From Campylobacteraceae bacterium (lineage in GTDB: Bacteria > Campylobacterota > Campylobacteria > Campylobacterales > Arcobacteraceae), in NCBI GenBank assembly GCA_013215945.1, contig JABSOM010000011.1, positions 1 to 64,000 on the forward strand: a DNA stretch of 64,000 bases. The letters run 5' to 3'. This document shows positions 25,130-32,865 of this stretch, piece by piece; the stretch's first letter is position 1, and each line of letters begins with the position of its first letter. The notes beneath the pieces are model-generated. The model saw only the letters and a program-made list of their open reading frames with translations, ran no database searches and was not told the origin of the DNA. The position numbers and the translations under genes are program-made.

Positions 25130-25773
25130 ACTTCTTTAAATATTCTAATAATCTCATCTTTAATAAACTCTTTATTATCACTAAGTGTTATTAAATTAAT
25201 ATCTTCTTCATTTATCATTTTTTCTTTTGTAAGTGAACCTTTAATAAAAGACATTAAATCTTTCCAGTATTCTTCTCCCACTAAAAATACTTTACACCCA
25301 CCATTTTTTAGCATATTGGTTTGAGATAAAGTAAGAACTTCAAAGAGTTCATCTAAGGTACCAAAACCTCCTGGAAAAACGACGCAGGCTCTTGAATATT
25401 TAACCAAAGCAAGTTTCCTTGAAAAAAAGTAATTAAAGGTCATTTCTTTAGTGGTATAAGGGTTTAAATCTTGCTCAAATGGCAAATCTATATTTAGTCC
25501 AATAGAATGTGCAAGTTTTGCTTCATAAGCACCTTCATTAGCAGCTCTCATAATACCCGGACCACCGCCTGAAATAATATTAATATTTTGACTGGCCAGA
25601 TCATGTGCAAGTTCTTTTGCAAAAGTATAATATTTGTTGTCTTCTTTTGTTCTTGCACTGCCAAAAAAAGTTACACTTGGTCCTGAGTTATGTAAGATAT
25701 CATAAGCATTGGTAAAATCTTCTTCTACTTTGTTTTTAAAATTTGTTTCTTGTTTGATAAGGGACTCTTTTTT
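25126..25773 (-). CDS. LOG-family (TIGR00730-like) protein; start codon unresolved
   Basis: The frame encodes a Rossmann-like LOG-family protein (lysine-decarboxylase-like / cytokinin-activating phosphoribohydrolase). GPSVTFFGSARTKED, ISGGGPGIMRAANEGAYEA and the PGG-F-G-T-L-D-E motif are all in one frame. The frame is open from 25773, just after an in-frame TAA (25774-25776), but contains no ATG, GTG or TTG until the ATG at 25551, which would delete the first beta-strands and half of the SGGGPG motif. An ATC at 25756-25758 lies 6 nt after an AAAAAGAG stretch and could be a rare AUC start. Alternatives are loss of the start codon or an error at the A8 homopolymer (25768-25775). Confidence 0.75.
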   Translation of the reverse strand, partial: KKESLIKQETNFKNKVEEDFTNAYDILHNSGPSVTFFGSARTKEDNKYYTFAKELAHDLASQNINIISGGGPGIMRAANEGAYEAKLAHSIGLNIDLPFEQDLNPYTTKEMTFNYFFSRKLALVKYSRACVVFPGGFGTLDELFEVLTLSQTNMLKNGGCKVFLVGEEYWKDLMSFIKGSLTKEKMINEEDINLITLSDNKEFIKDEIIRIFKEV

Positions 25774-25848
25774 TTAAGATTATTAGTTATTAGTATATTC
25801 TATTTATTCTAGAAGTTTGATTAGTTTCTATCAAGTTATTTTAAGAAG

Positions 25849-25884
25849 AACTCACCAATAACTCACTTTATATGGTTAAAGTGA
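25849..25884. promoter_or_regulatory. Phased AACTCAC repeats and inverted repeat before the Cache kinase gene
   Basis: AACTCAC occurs at 25849-25855 and again at 25860-25866, exactly 11 bp apart. TCACTTTA (25863-25870) and TAAAGTGA (25877-25884) form a perfect inverted repeat partly overlapping the second copy. TAGAAT (25901-25906) is a possible -10. The same phased pair is found at 28196, and degenerate versions at 31063 and 31374. Confidence 0.65.
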
Positions 25885-25936
25885 TTAAGAAATTTAAGAG
25901 TAGAATGTAAACTATTTGAAATTTAAAAGGTCTTTT

Positions 25937-27487
25937 TTGTTTAGTGAAAAAAACATACCCAAGCTTATTATCTTAAGCCCTATTATTACAGTAGTTCTTA
26001 TTGCTATTTTTATCATATACTTTTTTGTACAAAATCAAAACAATTATTTTGAAGAAGAGAGTAGGCGAGCAGAACATGAATATTTATTAAATCAAAAAAA
26101 CATATTAAAAAAAGAAGTAAATTCGGTCATCTCTTATTTGTCCTATCACCAGAAAAAAGAGATAAAAAAAGTATCAAAAGATCCTGTCAAAAGAGAAAGA
26201 GAACTTGAACAAATAAAAATGGATCTTATAAAATATATTGAAACCATACGTTATGAACATAATGGTTATATTTGGATTCATGATACGTCGTATTATTTGG
26301 TTGCACATCCTTTTAGACAAGACAGTATTGGACAATATGATATTAATCTAAGAGATGCAACGGGAACATTAATTACTAAAAAGTTCATTGATGAAACACT
26401 TAAACAACCCCAAGGAAATTTTATTGAATACAATTGGGCTAAACCGCAAGAAAAATTCTTTTCTAAAAAACTGGGATATTTTAAACTGTATAAAGATTTT
26501 TCTTGGGTTATTGGTGCTGGTTTGTATATTGATGATATTCAAGAAACCATTGCACATGATAAAGCTTTATTAGAAGATAGAATTAATAAATATATTCGTT
26601 TGGTTGTGCTTATTTGTTTTGCGGTTATTCTGGTAATTGGTTTTTTATCTTTTATTGTATCTAATAAAATAACCAAAGTATTTGCATTATACAAAGATAA
26701 AGTAAAGAAAAAAGAGAATTTACTGGAGCGATTAAATCTTAGTTTAGAAACAAAAGTACAAGAAGCCATTAGTGATGTAAAGAAAAAAGACAGAGCCATG
26801 TTACATCAATCAAGACTTGCAAGAATGGGTGTTATGCTTTCAATGATTGCGCATCAATGGAGACAGCCTTTAAGTAAAATTGCTTCTATTTTAATGGAGT
26901 TAGAAACAGCAACTAAGTTTAAAGAATCAAGTGATGAAAAGGTTTTTTCTTCTATTAGACAAAGCAATAAACAGCTCTTTTATATGTCTAATACTATTGA
27001 TGATTTCAGAAACTTTTTTAAACCAGATAAAGAAAAAATAGATTTTTATATTGAAGTTGCTTGTTTAGAAGCGATATCTTTAACACATGCAAGTATTACA
27101 AATATAGGCATTAAACTGATAAAAGATATTAATTACAATATTAAAATAAATGGTTATGAAAGAGAATTTGCGCAAGTTATTTTAAATTTATTAAGCAATG
27201 CAAAAGATGTATTAAATGAGAGAAACATAAAAGAACCAAAAATATTTATTAGCATAAAAAAAATGAAAGATGAAGTTTTAATTTGTGTGGAAGATAATGC
27301 AAGAGGGGTTAATGAAGAACATTTAGAACTAGTATTTGAACCTTATTTTACGACAAAAGGTTCTTTAAAAGGAACAGGACTTGGTTTATATATGAGTAAG
27401 ATGATAATTGAAAAAAATATGGATGGTTCTTTGAGTCTTGAAAACACTTCACGTGGGGCTTTATTTACTATTTCTTTAAAGGTATAG
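25937..27487 (+). CDS. Cache-domain sensor histidine kinase
   Basis: An inner-membrane kinase of ~516 residues. The TTG at 25937 is preferred because AAAAGG ends 6 bp before it; a TTG at 25916 is also in frame but lacks a clear ribosome site. TM1 (IILSPIITVVLIAIFIIYFF) and TM2 flank a single-Cache periplasmic sensor containing GYIWIHDTSYYLVAHPF and FSWVIGAGLYIDDI. The cytoplasmic part has a coiled linker, an H-box with AHQWRQPLSK and an ATPase domain with NLLSNAKDVL and GTGLGLYM. The regulator gene follows after one base. Its place before a TRAP transporter and pxpABC suggests it senses 5-oxoproline or a related ligand. Confidence 0.92.
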   Translation: MFSEKNIPKLIILSPIITVVLIAIFIIYFFVQNQNNYFEEESRRAEHEYLLNQKNILKKEVNSVISYLSYHQKKEIKKVSKDPVKRERELEQIKMDLIKYIETIRYEHNGYIWIHDTSYYLVAHPFRQDSIGQYDINLRDATGTLITKKFIDETLKQPQGNFIEYNWAKPQEKFFSKKLGYFKLYKDFSWVIGAGLYIDDIQETIAHDKALLEDRINKYIRLVVLICFAVILVIGFLSFIVSNKITKVFALYKDKVKKKENLLERLNLSLETKVQEAISDVKKKDRAMLHQSRLARMGVMLSMIAHQWRQPLSKIASILMELETATKFKESSDEKVFSSIRQSNKQLFYMSNTIDDFRNFFKPDKEKIDFYIEVACLEAISLTHASITNIGIKLIKDINYNIKINGYEREFAQVILNLLSNAKDVLNERNIKEPKIFISIKKMKDEVLICVEDNARGVNEEHLELVFEPYFTTKGSLKGTGLGLYMSKMIIEKNMDGSLSLENTSRGALFTISLKV

Positions 27488-27488
27488 A

Positions 27489-28184
27489 ATGAAAGATGAT
27501 TTGATTAAACAATTAAAACAATATACACTTTTATGTATTGAAGATGAAGAACAAATAAGAGCAGGAATTGTTAATACACTTAAGTATTATTTTAAAGACG
27601 TTTTTGAAGCTGCTAATGTAAGTGATGCTTTAGATATTTACCAAGAAGAAAAACCCACAATCATTTTATGTGATATTCAAATGCCAAAAGAAAATGGAAT
27701 AAGTTTTGTAAAACAGCTTAGAAAAGAAGATAAAGATACTATAGTAATTATGATTACAGCCTATTCGTCTGAAGAGTATTTACTTGATTTAATTAATCTA
27801 AAAATTAATCATTATTTACAAAAACCCATTTCCTCTGATATTTTATTAGATGCTTTATTAGATGTTTTGGATGATAAACTTGATAAACATTTATATTTTT
27901 ATCAAGATTTGTATTTAGATACAAAAAACTATAAACTTTTTTATCAAAAGGACGAAGTCCTTTTACGTAAACGTGATATTGATTTTTTATTTTTGTTGTA
28001 TAAAAACAAAGAACACGTACTTCCTTATTCTCTTATTGAAGATACGTTGTGGAAAGACAAGTCTATGAGTATTTCTGCTTTAAAAACCTTTATAAAAGAG
28101 TTTAGACAAAGAATGCCACTTGATATTATTAGCAATATTCAACAAATAGGTTATAAACTAAAAGAATTTCAAAAAGAAAAATAA
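27489..28184 (+). CDS. Winged-helix response regulator partner of the Cache kinase
   Basis: A 231-residue regulator: receiver domain with IEDEEQ, phospho-acceptor Asp62 in CDIQMP, TAYS and QKPIS, then a winged-helix DNA-binding domain (SALKTFIKEFRQRMP, then ISNIQQIGYKL). It is close in sequence to the regulator at 63282 and related to that at 5635. Being co-transcribed with the Cache kinase, it is the natural candidate to bind the 11-bp-phased AACTCAC repeats before the kinase, dctP, the small membrane gene and pxpA. Confidence 0.92.
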   Translation: MKDDLIKQLKQYTLLCIEDEEQIRAGIVNTLKYYFKDVFEAANVSDALDIYQEEKPTIILCDIQMPKENGISFVKQLRKEDKDTIVIMITAYSSEEYLLDLINLKINHYLQKPISSDILLDALLDVLDDKLDKHLYFYQDLYLDTKNYKLFYQKDEVLLRKRDIDFLFLLYKNKEHVLPYSLIEDTLWKDKSMSISALKTFIKEFRQRMPLDIISNIQQIGYKLKEFQKEK

Positions 28185-28195
28185 TAAAATAGAAA

Positions 28196-28239
28196 ACTCA
28201 CTCAAAACTCACTTTATGACTTTAAAATGACTTTATCTT
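28196..28239 (+). promoter_or_regulatory. Four phased operator repeats before dctP
   Basis: AACTCAC at 28196 and 28207, then TGACTTT at 28218 and 28229: four related units spaced exactly 11 bp apart. The first two are identical in sequence and spacing to those at 25849-25866, including the following TTTAT. This fits head-to-tail binding of two regulator dimers. Confidence 0.65.
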
Positions 28240-28264
28240 AATACAAGAAAATAAGGAGTCTTAA

Positions 28265-29221
28265 ATGATTAAAAAAAGTATACTTGTTCTTTCTCTTGCA
28301 GCATCAGTGTTTGCAGCTGAGGTAAAAATGGATTTAAACGCTAAATATGGAGCTACAAACTTTCATACAAAAGGTGCAGTACAATTTGCTGCTTTGGTTA
28401 AAGAATATTCAAAGGGTAGCGTTAATATTACTGTTCATGCTGGTTCTTCACTTGTTAAAGGAAACCCTTTAAAAGCGGTTAAAGATGGAACTGTTGCTAT
28501 GACTGATATGTTTATTCCTTTTACTTCAGGTGGAGGTAAAGTATTTGGTGTATCTGCTTTGCCTTTTATTGCACAAAATTATGATGATGCATATAAGTTA
28601 TACCAAATATCAAAACCTTCTTATGCAAAAACTGCTAAAAAATGGAATCAAAAATTCTTATATTCTGTGACTTGGCCAGCTTCTGGTTTTTATTCAAGCA
28701 AAAAAATGACTGCTATTAGTGATTTTAAAGGTGTAAAAACAAGAACATATGATAAAAACTCTGCTAATTTTGTTAACTCTGCTGGTGGAAATGCTGTTGC
28801 TTTACCTTGGGGAGAAGTATATTCTGCTTTAAGAACGGGAATGGTTAACTCTGTTATTACTTCTTCTTCTTCTGGAAAAGATGGAAAATTCTGGGAAGTA
28901 TTAAATAACTTTACAAAAATTAAGTATGCTTTTCCTTTACAAGCGGTTTCTATTAATTTAGATTACTGGAATGCAATGGACAAAAATCAACAAGGTGCTG
29001 TATTAAAAGCAGCCGCGCAAATTGAGAGAAAACAATGGGCAGCTGTTAGACTTGAAGATTCTAATGCTTTAGAAATTATGTCAAAAAATGGAATGAAAAT
29101 TTCAGAAGCAAGTCCTGTTTTACAAAAAGAACTTGATAAAATGGCTGATAAAATATTAAATGAATATTTAGAAGATGCAAGTTCTGATATTAAAAATATT
29201 TTTAAAGAATACAGAAAATAA
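28265..29221 (+). CDS. dctP: TRAP transporter substrate-binding protein DctP
   Basis: A 318-residue periplasmic binding protein. It has a short signal peptide (MIKKSILVLSLAASVFA, cleavage near residue 17). Family landmarks include HTKGAVQFAALVKEYSKGSVNITVHAGSS (in pieces across residues ~32-60), the W-P-A-S-G-F-Y segment, and FKGVKTRTYDKNSANFVNSAGGNAVALPWGEVYSALRTGMVN around residues 153-195, which contains the Arg that holds the ligand carboxylate. AAGGAG precedes the ATG. Linked permease genes follow. Genomic linkage to pxpABC suggests 5-oxoproline as ligand. Confidence 0.94.
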   Translation: MIKKSILVLSLAASVFAAEVKMDLNAKYGATNFHTKGAVQFAALVKEYSKGSVNITVHAGSSLVKGNPLKAVKDGTVAMTDMFIPFTSGGGKVFGVSALPFIAQNYDDAYKLYQISKPSYAKTAKKWNQKFLYSVTWPASGFYSSKKMTAISDFKGVKTRTYDKNSANFVNSAGGNAVALPWGEVYSALRTGMVNSVITSSSSGKDGKFWEVLNNFTKIKYAFPLQAVSINLDYWNAMDKNQQGAVLKAAAQIERKQWAAVRLEDSNALEIMSKNGMKISEASPVLQKELDKMADKILNEYLEDASSDIKNIFKEYRK

Positions 29222-29224
29222 ACG

Positions 29225-29710
29225 ATGAAAACATTTTATGCATTCGTAAATAAACTCTCCTTATGGGGAGCTTATTTATCAGCCTTACTTCTTTGTTCCC
29301 TCGTTTTGTTGATTCTTACTGAAATTTTTATACGATCTGCCTTTGATATGTCTACAATGATTGCAGATGAATATAGTGGATATTTATATTTAGCTTCAAT
29401 TTTTTTAGGTTTAGCTTATACCTTTAATGAAAAAGCACATATCCGAATTAATATTGTTAGCTCAAGGTTAAATAAAAAAGCAAATAGAATTCTTGATATG
29501 ATTGCTGGTTTAATTACTATAGTCGTTTTATCTTTTGCTTTTTACCGTACACTATTGTTTACTTATGATTCTTATGAGTTCGAAATGTTGTCAGAAGCAG
29601 TATCAGAAACGCCTTTGTATTTAACACAATTTGTTATGCCTTTAGGTTTATCTTTGTTTATATTATCTGCACTTGCTTTTGTAATTAAAGGATTTAAAAA
29701 TGATATCTGA
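29225..29710 (+). CDS. dctQ: TRAP transporter small permease subunit DctQ
   Basis: A 161-residue membrane protein with four helices. The R-S-A-F-D region, IADEYSGYLYLASIFLGLAYTF (residues ~46-67) and the following E-K-A-H-I-R-I-N motif are typical of the DctQ family. It sits 3 bp after dctP and overlaps dctM by 11 bp, so the three genes form one operon. Confidence 0.93.
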   Translation: MKTFYAFVNKLSLWGAYLSALLLCSLVLLILTEIFIRSAFDMSTMIADEYSGYLYLASIFLGLAYTFNEKAHIRINIVSSRLNKKANRILDMIAGLITIVVLSFAFYRTLLFTYDSYEFEMLSEAVSETPLYLTQFVMPLGLSLFILSALAFVIKGFKNDI

Positions 29711-31034
29711 TCCTTTAGTACTTGCTGTTATTATTATGGTAGTTATGTTTTCTTTTTTATTGTCTTCTTTATGGATAAGTATTTCTTTGTTTTTAACAGG
29801 AATTGTTGGTATGTTGATATATGATCATAATTTGCCTTCTGCTATTTCAATTTATGACAAAATAGGGGACCTTTTAGCATCTTCTGTTTACGATTCTTTA
29901 AATTCCTGGTCTCTTGCTGCTTTGCCTATGTTTATATTAATGGGTGAGATTTTATACAAATCTTCTATTTCTACTAAATTGTTAAATGGTTTAATGCCTT
30001 GGTTATGTCATATTCCTGGAAAACTATTGCATGTAAATGTTGCTGCTTGTTCTTTGTTTGCAGCAGTATCTGGCTCAAGTGCAGCTACTACTGCAACTGT
30101 AGGAAAGATTACTCTAGGTGAGCTTAAAAAAAGAGGTTATTCTAAATCGTTGGCCATTGGTTCTTTGGCTGGTTCTGGAACACTTGGATTTTTAATTCCT
30201 CCTTCTTTAATTATGATTATTTATGGAGTACTGTCGGATGTCTCTATTGGTAAGTTATTTATGGCAGGAATTTTACCTGGTTTATTATTGGCTTCTTTGT
30301 ATTCTTTTTATATTATGGTTGTTGCCAAACTTGATCCCAGTGTAGAACCTTTACATGAAGATAAATATACTTGGAAAGATAAAAGAAATTCGCTTAAAGA
30401 TCTAGCACCTGTATTTTCATTAATTGCAGTTGTACTTGGTTCTATTTATGGGGGATATGCAACACCCACTGAAGCAGCAGCTCTTGGAGTACTTGGATCT
30501 GTTATTTTGGCAATAATTTATAAAAGTTTTTCTTTTGATATTTTAAAAACTGCCTTATTAAATGCCATTAAAACCTCCGTAATGATTAGTTTTATTATTG
30601 CAGCAGCAGGTTTTTTATCCCAAGTAATTGGTTTTTTAGGAATTGCAAGAGCTTTAAGTGAGTATATTACTACTTTAGGATTATCTCCTTTAATGTTAAT
30701 TTTAATTATTGGTTTAATGTATATTATTTTAGGAATGATCTTAGATGGTATTTCTATTGTTGTAATGACTCTTCCTATTGTACTTCCTATAGTAGTATTA
30801 GCAGGTTATGACCCTTTATGGTTTGGTATATTTTTAGTTTTTATGGTTGAGATGTCCCAAATTACACCTCCTGTTGGTTTCTCCTTGTTTATTATTCAAA
30901 GCATATCCAATGAAAAAATAGAGTATATTTTAAAAGCTACTTTTCCTTTTTTCCTTTTAATGGTTGTTGCTGTTGCATTAATTACTTTTTTCCCGGAGAT
31001 AGTATTTTATTTACCAAATCTCATGATAAAATAA
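29700..31034 (+). CDS. dctM: TRAP transporter large permease subunit DctM
   Basis: A 444-residue membrane protein with 11-12 helices that couples substrate import to Na+ influx. It shows AVSGSSAATTATVGKITL (residues ~121-138), GSLAGSGTLGFLIPPSL (~155-171), ATPTEAAALGVLG (~254) and VEMSQITPPVG near the C-terminus, all DctM hallmarks. It is the last gene of the dctPQM operon; a terminator follows at 31034. Confidence 0.95.
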   Translation: MISDPLVLAVIIMVVMFSFLLSSLWISISLFLTGIVGMLIYDHNLPSAISIYDKIGDLLASSVYDSLNSWSLAALPMFILMGEILYKSSISTKLLNGLMPWLCHIPGKLLHVNVAACSLFAAVSGSSAATTATVGKITLGELKKRGYSKSLAIGSLAGSGTLGFLIPPSLIMIIYGVLSDVSIGKLFMAGILPGLLLASLYSFYIMVVAKLDPSVEPLHEDKYTWKDKRNSLKDLAPVFSLIAVVLGSIYGGYATPTEAAALGVLGSVILAIIYKSFSFDILKTALLNAIKTSVMISFIIAAAGFLSQVIGFLGIARALSEYITTLGLSPLMLILIIGLMYIILGMILDGISIVVMTLPIVLPIVVLAGYDPLWFGIFLVFMVEMSQITPPVGFSLFIIQSISNEKIEYILKATFPFFLLMVVAVALITFFPEIVFYLPNLMIK

Positions 31035-31061
31035 AAAGAATAGATTTTTCTATTCTTTTTA
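31034..31061 (+). terminator. Rho-independent terminator of dctPQM
   Basis: AAAAAGAATAGA and TCTATTCTTTTT form a 12-bp stem around a short T-rich loop immediately after the dctM stop codon; the descending arm ends in a run of T. Confidence 0.75.
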
Positions 31062-31062
31062 T

Positions 31063-31096
31063 TACTCACTATTAACACACTTCTTTATTTTATAAT
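31063..31096 (+). promoter_or_regulatory. Promoter with degenerate phased repeats before the small membrane gene
   Basis: TACTCAC (31063-31069) and AACACAC (31074-31080) are 11 bp apart, matching the AACTCAC pattern with one mismatch each. TATAAT stands at 31091-31096, placing the second repeat over the -35 region. Confidence 0.5.
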
Positions 31097-31122
31097 TAGC
31101 TCAATAAACGCTAAGGTCTTAT

Positions 31123-31341
31123 ATGCATGAATCTTTCTATATTCTAATTTTTTGTTCTTCTTTTTTGCTGACGTATCTTTTGTCATATTTATTTTTGGGT
31201 CTTTCTTTAGTGATTTTTATTGCTATTTCATGGATGTTTTATGTAAATATTGATTCTTTTAATCCTATCATTGTTTTACTTTTTGTTTCTATTTTGATTT
31301 TCTTTCGAATAAAAAAGAATAAAAAAGATTTAGAAATATAG
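31123..31341 (+). CDS. Small membrane protein in the 5-oxoproline region
   Basis: A 72-residue protein made almost wholly of two hydrophobic segments (residues ~4-35 and ~45-63) with a basic C-terminal tail (IKKNKKD). TAAGG precedes the ATG. It has its own promoter with the phased repeat pattern and lies between dctM and pxpA in the same direction. No family is recognised. Position and shared regulatory motif suggest an accessory role in transport or regulation of the pathway. Confidence 0.65.
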   Translation: MHESFYILIFCSSFLLTYLLSYLFLGLSLVIFIAISWMFYVNIDSFNPIIVLLFVSILIFFRIKKNKKDLEI

Positions 31342-31373
31342 GCTTTTCTTAATATTAGGCATATTCTAAGTAA

Positions 31374-31391
31374 AACTCACTGCTTGCACAC
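31374..31391 (+). promoter_or_regulatory. Phased repeat before pxpA
   Basis: AACTCAC (31374-31380) is followed 11 bp later by TGCACAC (31385-31391), the same spacing and pattern as at 25849 and 28196. It lies 75-92 bp before the pxpA start codon. The second unit is degenerate. Confidence 0.5.
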
Positions 31392-31465
31392 TTTTTTCTT
31401 GTAAGATTTTATTCAATATCATTTTATATATGATAAAATAAGAAAGATTAGTGCAAGGTTTAAGA

Positions 31466-32200
31466 ATGAAAATAAAATTAAATTGTGACATGGGTGAGAG
31501 TTTTGGAATCTGGAAAATGGGCTTGGATGAAGAAATCATGCCCTATGTGGATATGGCTAATTTAGCCTGTGGTTTTCATGCAAGTGATCCTCTTACGATG
31601 ACAAAAGCAGTCATTCTTGCAATGAAACATCAAGTAGAAATAGGGGCACATCCAGGATACCAAGACTTAGTAGGTTTTGGACGTCGTTCCATGCTTTGTT
31701 CTTTAGAAGAAATAAAAGCCATTGTTATCTATCAAATAGGAGCCTTAGCTGGGATTTGTAAAAGTCATAATACTCATATTTCTTATGTCAAACCACATGG
31801 GGCTTTATACAATGATATGATGAAAGATGAAAATATTTTTAAAGCTATTTTATCTGGTATTTCTTCTTATAATAAAGAATTAAAATTAATGATTTTATCT
31901 TCAAGTAAAAATGAGGAATATTCAAGTATTGCAATGAACTATGGTATTTCTTTGTATTATGAGGTATTTGCTGATAGAAATTACAATGATGATGGTTCTT
32001 TAGTAGCTAGAAGTAATGAAAATGCTGTAATTCATGATGAATTTGACGTTATGGATAGAATAACTTTGTTAAAAGAAAATGGTTATTTGTACTCAATAAA
32101 TAAACAGCGTTTATTTTTACGACCTCATACGATTTGTGTCCATGGAGACAATGAACAAGCCTTAGAATTTGTAAAAAATATTAGAAAGTTGTTAAATTAA
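31466..32200 (+). CDS. pxpA: 5-oxoprolinase subunit PxpA (LamB/YcsF family)
   Basis: A 244-residue cytoplasmic subunit of the ATP-dependent 5-oxoprolinase, which opens 5-oxoproline (pyroglutamate) to glutamate. The ATG at 31466 is chosen because CAAGG lies just upstream and MKIKLNCDMGESFGIW is the standard family N-terminus; the upstream GTG at 31451 is less likely. Other landmarks: ANLACGFHASDP (~residue 35), GAHPGYQDLVGFGRR (~67) and the Y-V-K-P-H-G-A-L-Y-N motif (~112), FADRNYNDDGSLV (~169) and CVHGDN (~226). Its stop codon overlaps the pxpB start by one base. Confidence 0.95.
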   Translation: MKIKLNCDMGESFGIWKMGLDEEIMPYVDMANLACGFHASDPLTMTKAVILAMKHQVEIGAHPGYQDLVGFGRRSMLCSLEEIKAIVIYQIGALAGICKSHNTHISYVKPHGALYNDMMKDENIFKAILSGISSYNKELKLMILSSSKNEEYSSIAMNYGISLYYEVFADRNYNDDGSLVARSNENAVIHDEFDVMDRITLLKENGYLYSINKQRLFLRPHTICVHGDNEQALEFVKNIRKLLN

Positions 32201-32865
32201 TGGAAATTAAACTGGCCAGTGTTGACTCCGTAATAGTATATTTTGATAATAAAATCTCCTTAGATGTTTCTTTTCGCGTTAAACAGTATTTAGAAGAAAT
32301 AAAAAAACTTGAAGGCATTATTGATATTGTTCCTTCTTATACTTCTATTTTAATTACGTACGATATTTTTATATATTCTTATGAGAATCTTGTTTCAATC
32401 CTAGAAAAAATTAAAGTGAATAACGTTAGTTCAAATGACAATAAAATTGTTGAAATTCCTGTTTATTATGGGGAAGAAGTTGGCTTGGATTTAAAAAGAA
32501 TTTCAGAAGAAAAAAACCTTAGCATAAAAGAAATAATTGATATCCACTCATCTCAAAGTTATAGAGTATATGCCATTGGGTTTGCACCTGGTTTTGCTTA
32601 TATGGGAGAGGTTGACAAACGTATAAATATTAATCGTTTAGAAAATCCAAGAAAAACAATTCCTAAAAATTCTTTAGCAATTGCGAATGAACAAACAGCT
32701 ATTTACCCTCAAAGCTCACCAGGAGGTTGGAATATAATTGGAAAAACAACAATAGAAATGTTTGATAAATCACTTGCTAGTTTATGCCCTGTTAATGTTG
32801 GAGATGAAGTTAAATTCTATTCTATTTCAAAAGAAGAATTTTTAAAACAAGGAGGGGTTCTATGA
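32200..32865 (+). CDS. pxpB: 5-oxoprolinase subunit PxpB (KipI family)
   Basis: A 221-residue subunit of 5-oxoprolinase. Family marks are the IPVYYGEEVGLDLKRISEEKNLS block (residues ~87-109), AIGFAPGFAYMGEVD (~125-139) and the AIYPQSSPGGWNIIGKT motif (~166-182). It is slightly shorter than many KipI proteins but has all conserved blocks. The ATG overlaps the pxpA stop, and the pxpC ATG overlaps its 3' end, so the three subunits are translationally coupled. Confidence 0.95.
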   Translation: MEIKLASVDSVIVYFDNKISLDVSFRVKQYLEEIKKLEGIIDIVPSYTSILITYDIFIYSYENLVSILEKIKVNNVSSNDNKIVEIPVYYGEEVGLDLKRISEEKNLSIKEIIDIHSSQSYRVYAIGFAPGFAYMGEVDKRININRLENPRKTIPKNSLAIANEQTAIYPQSSPGGWNIIGKTTIEMFDKSLASLCPVNVGDEVKFYSISKEEFLKQGGVL

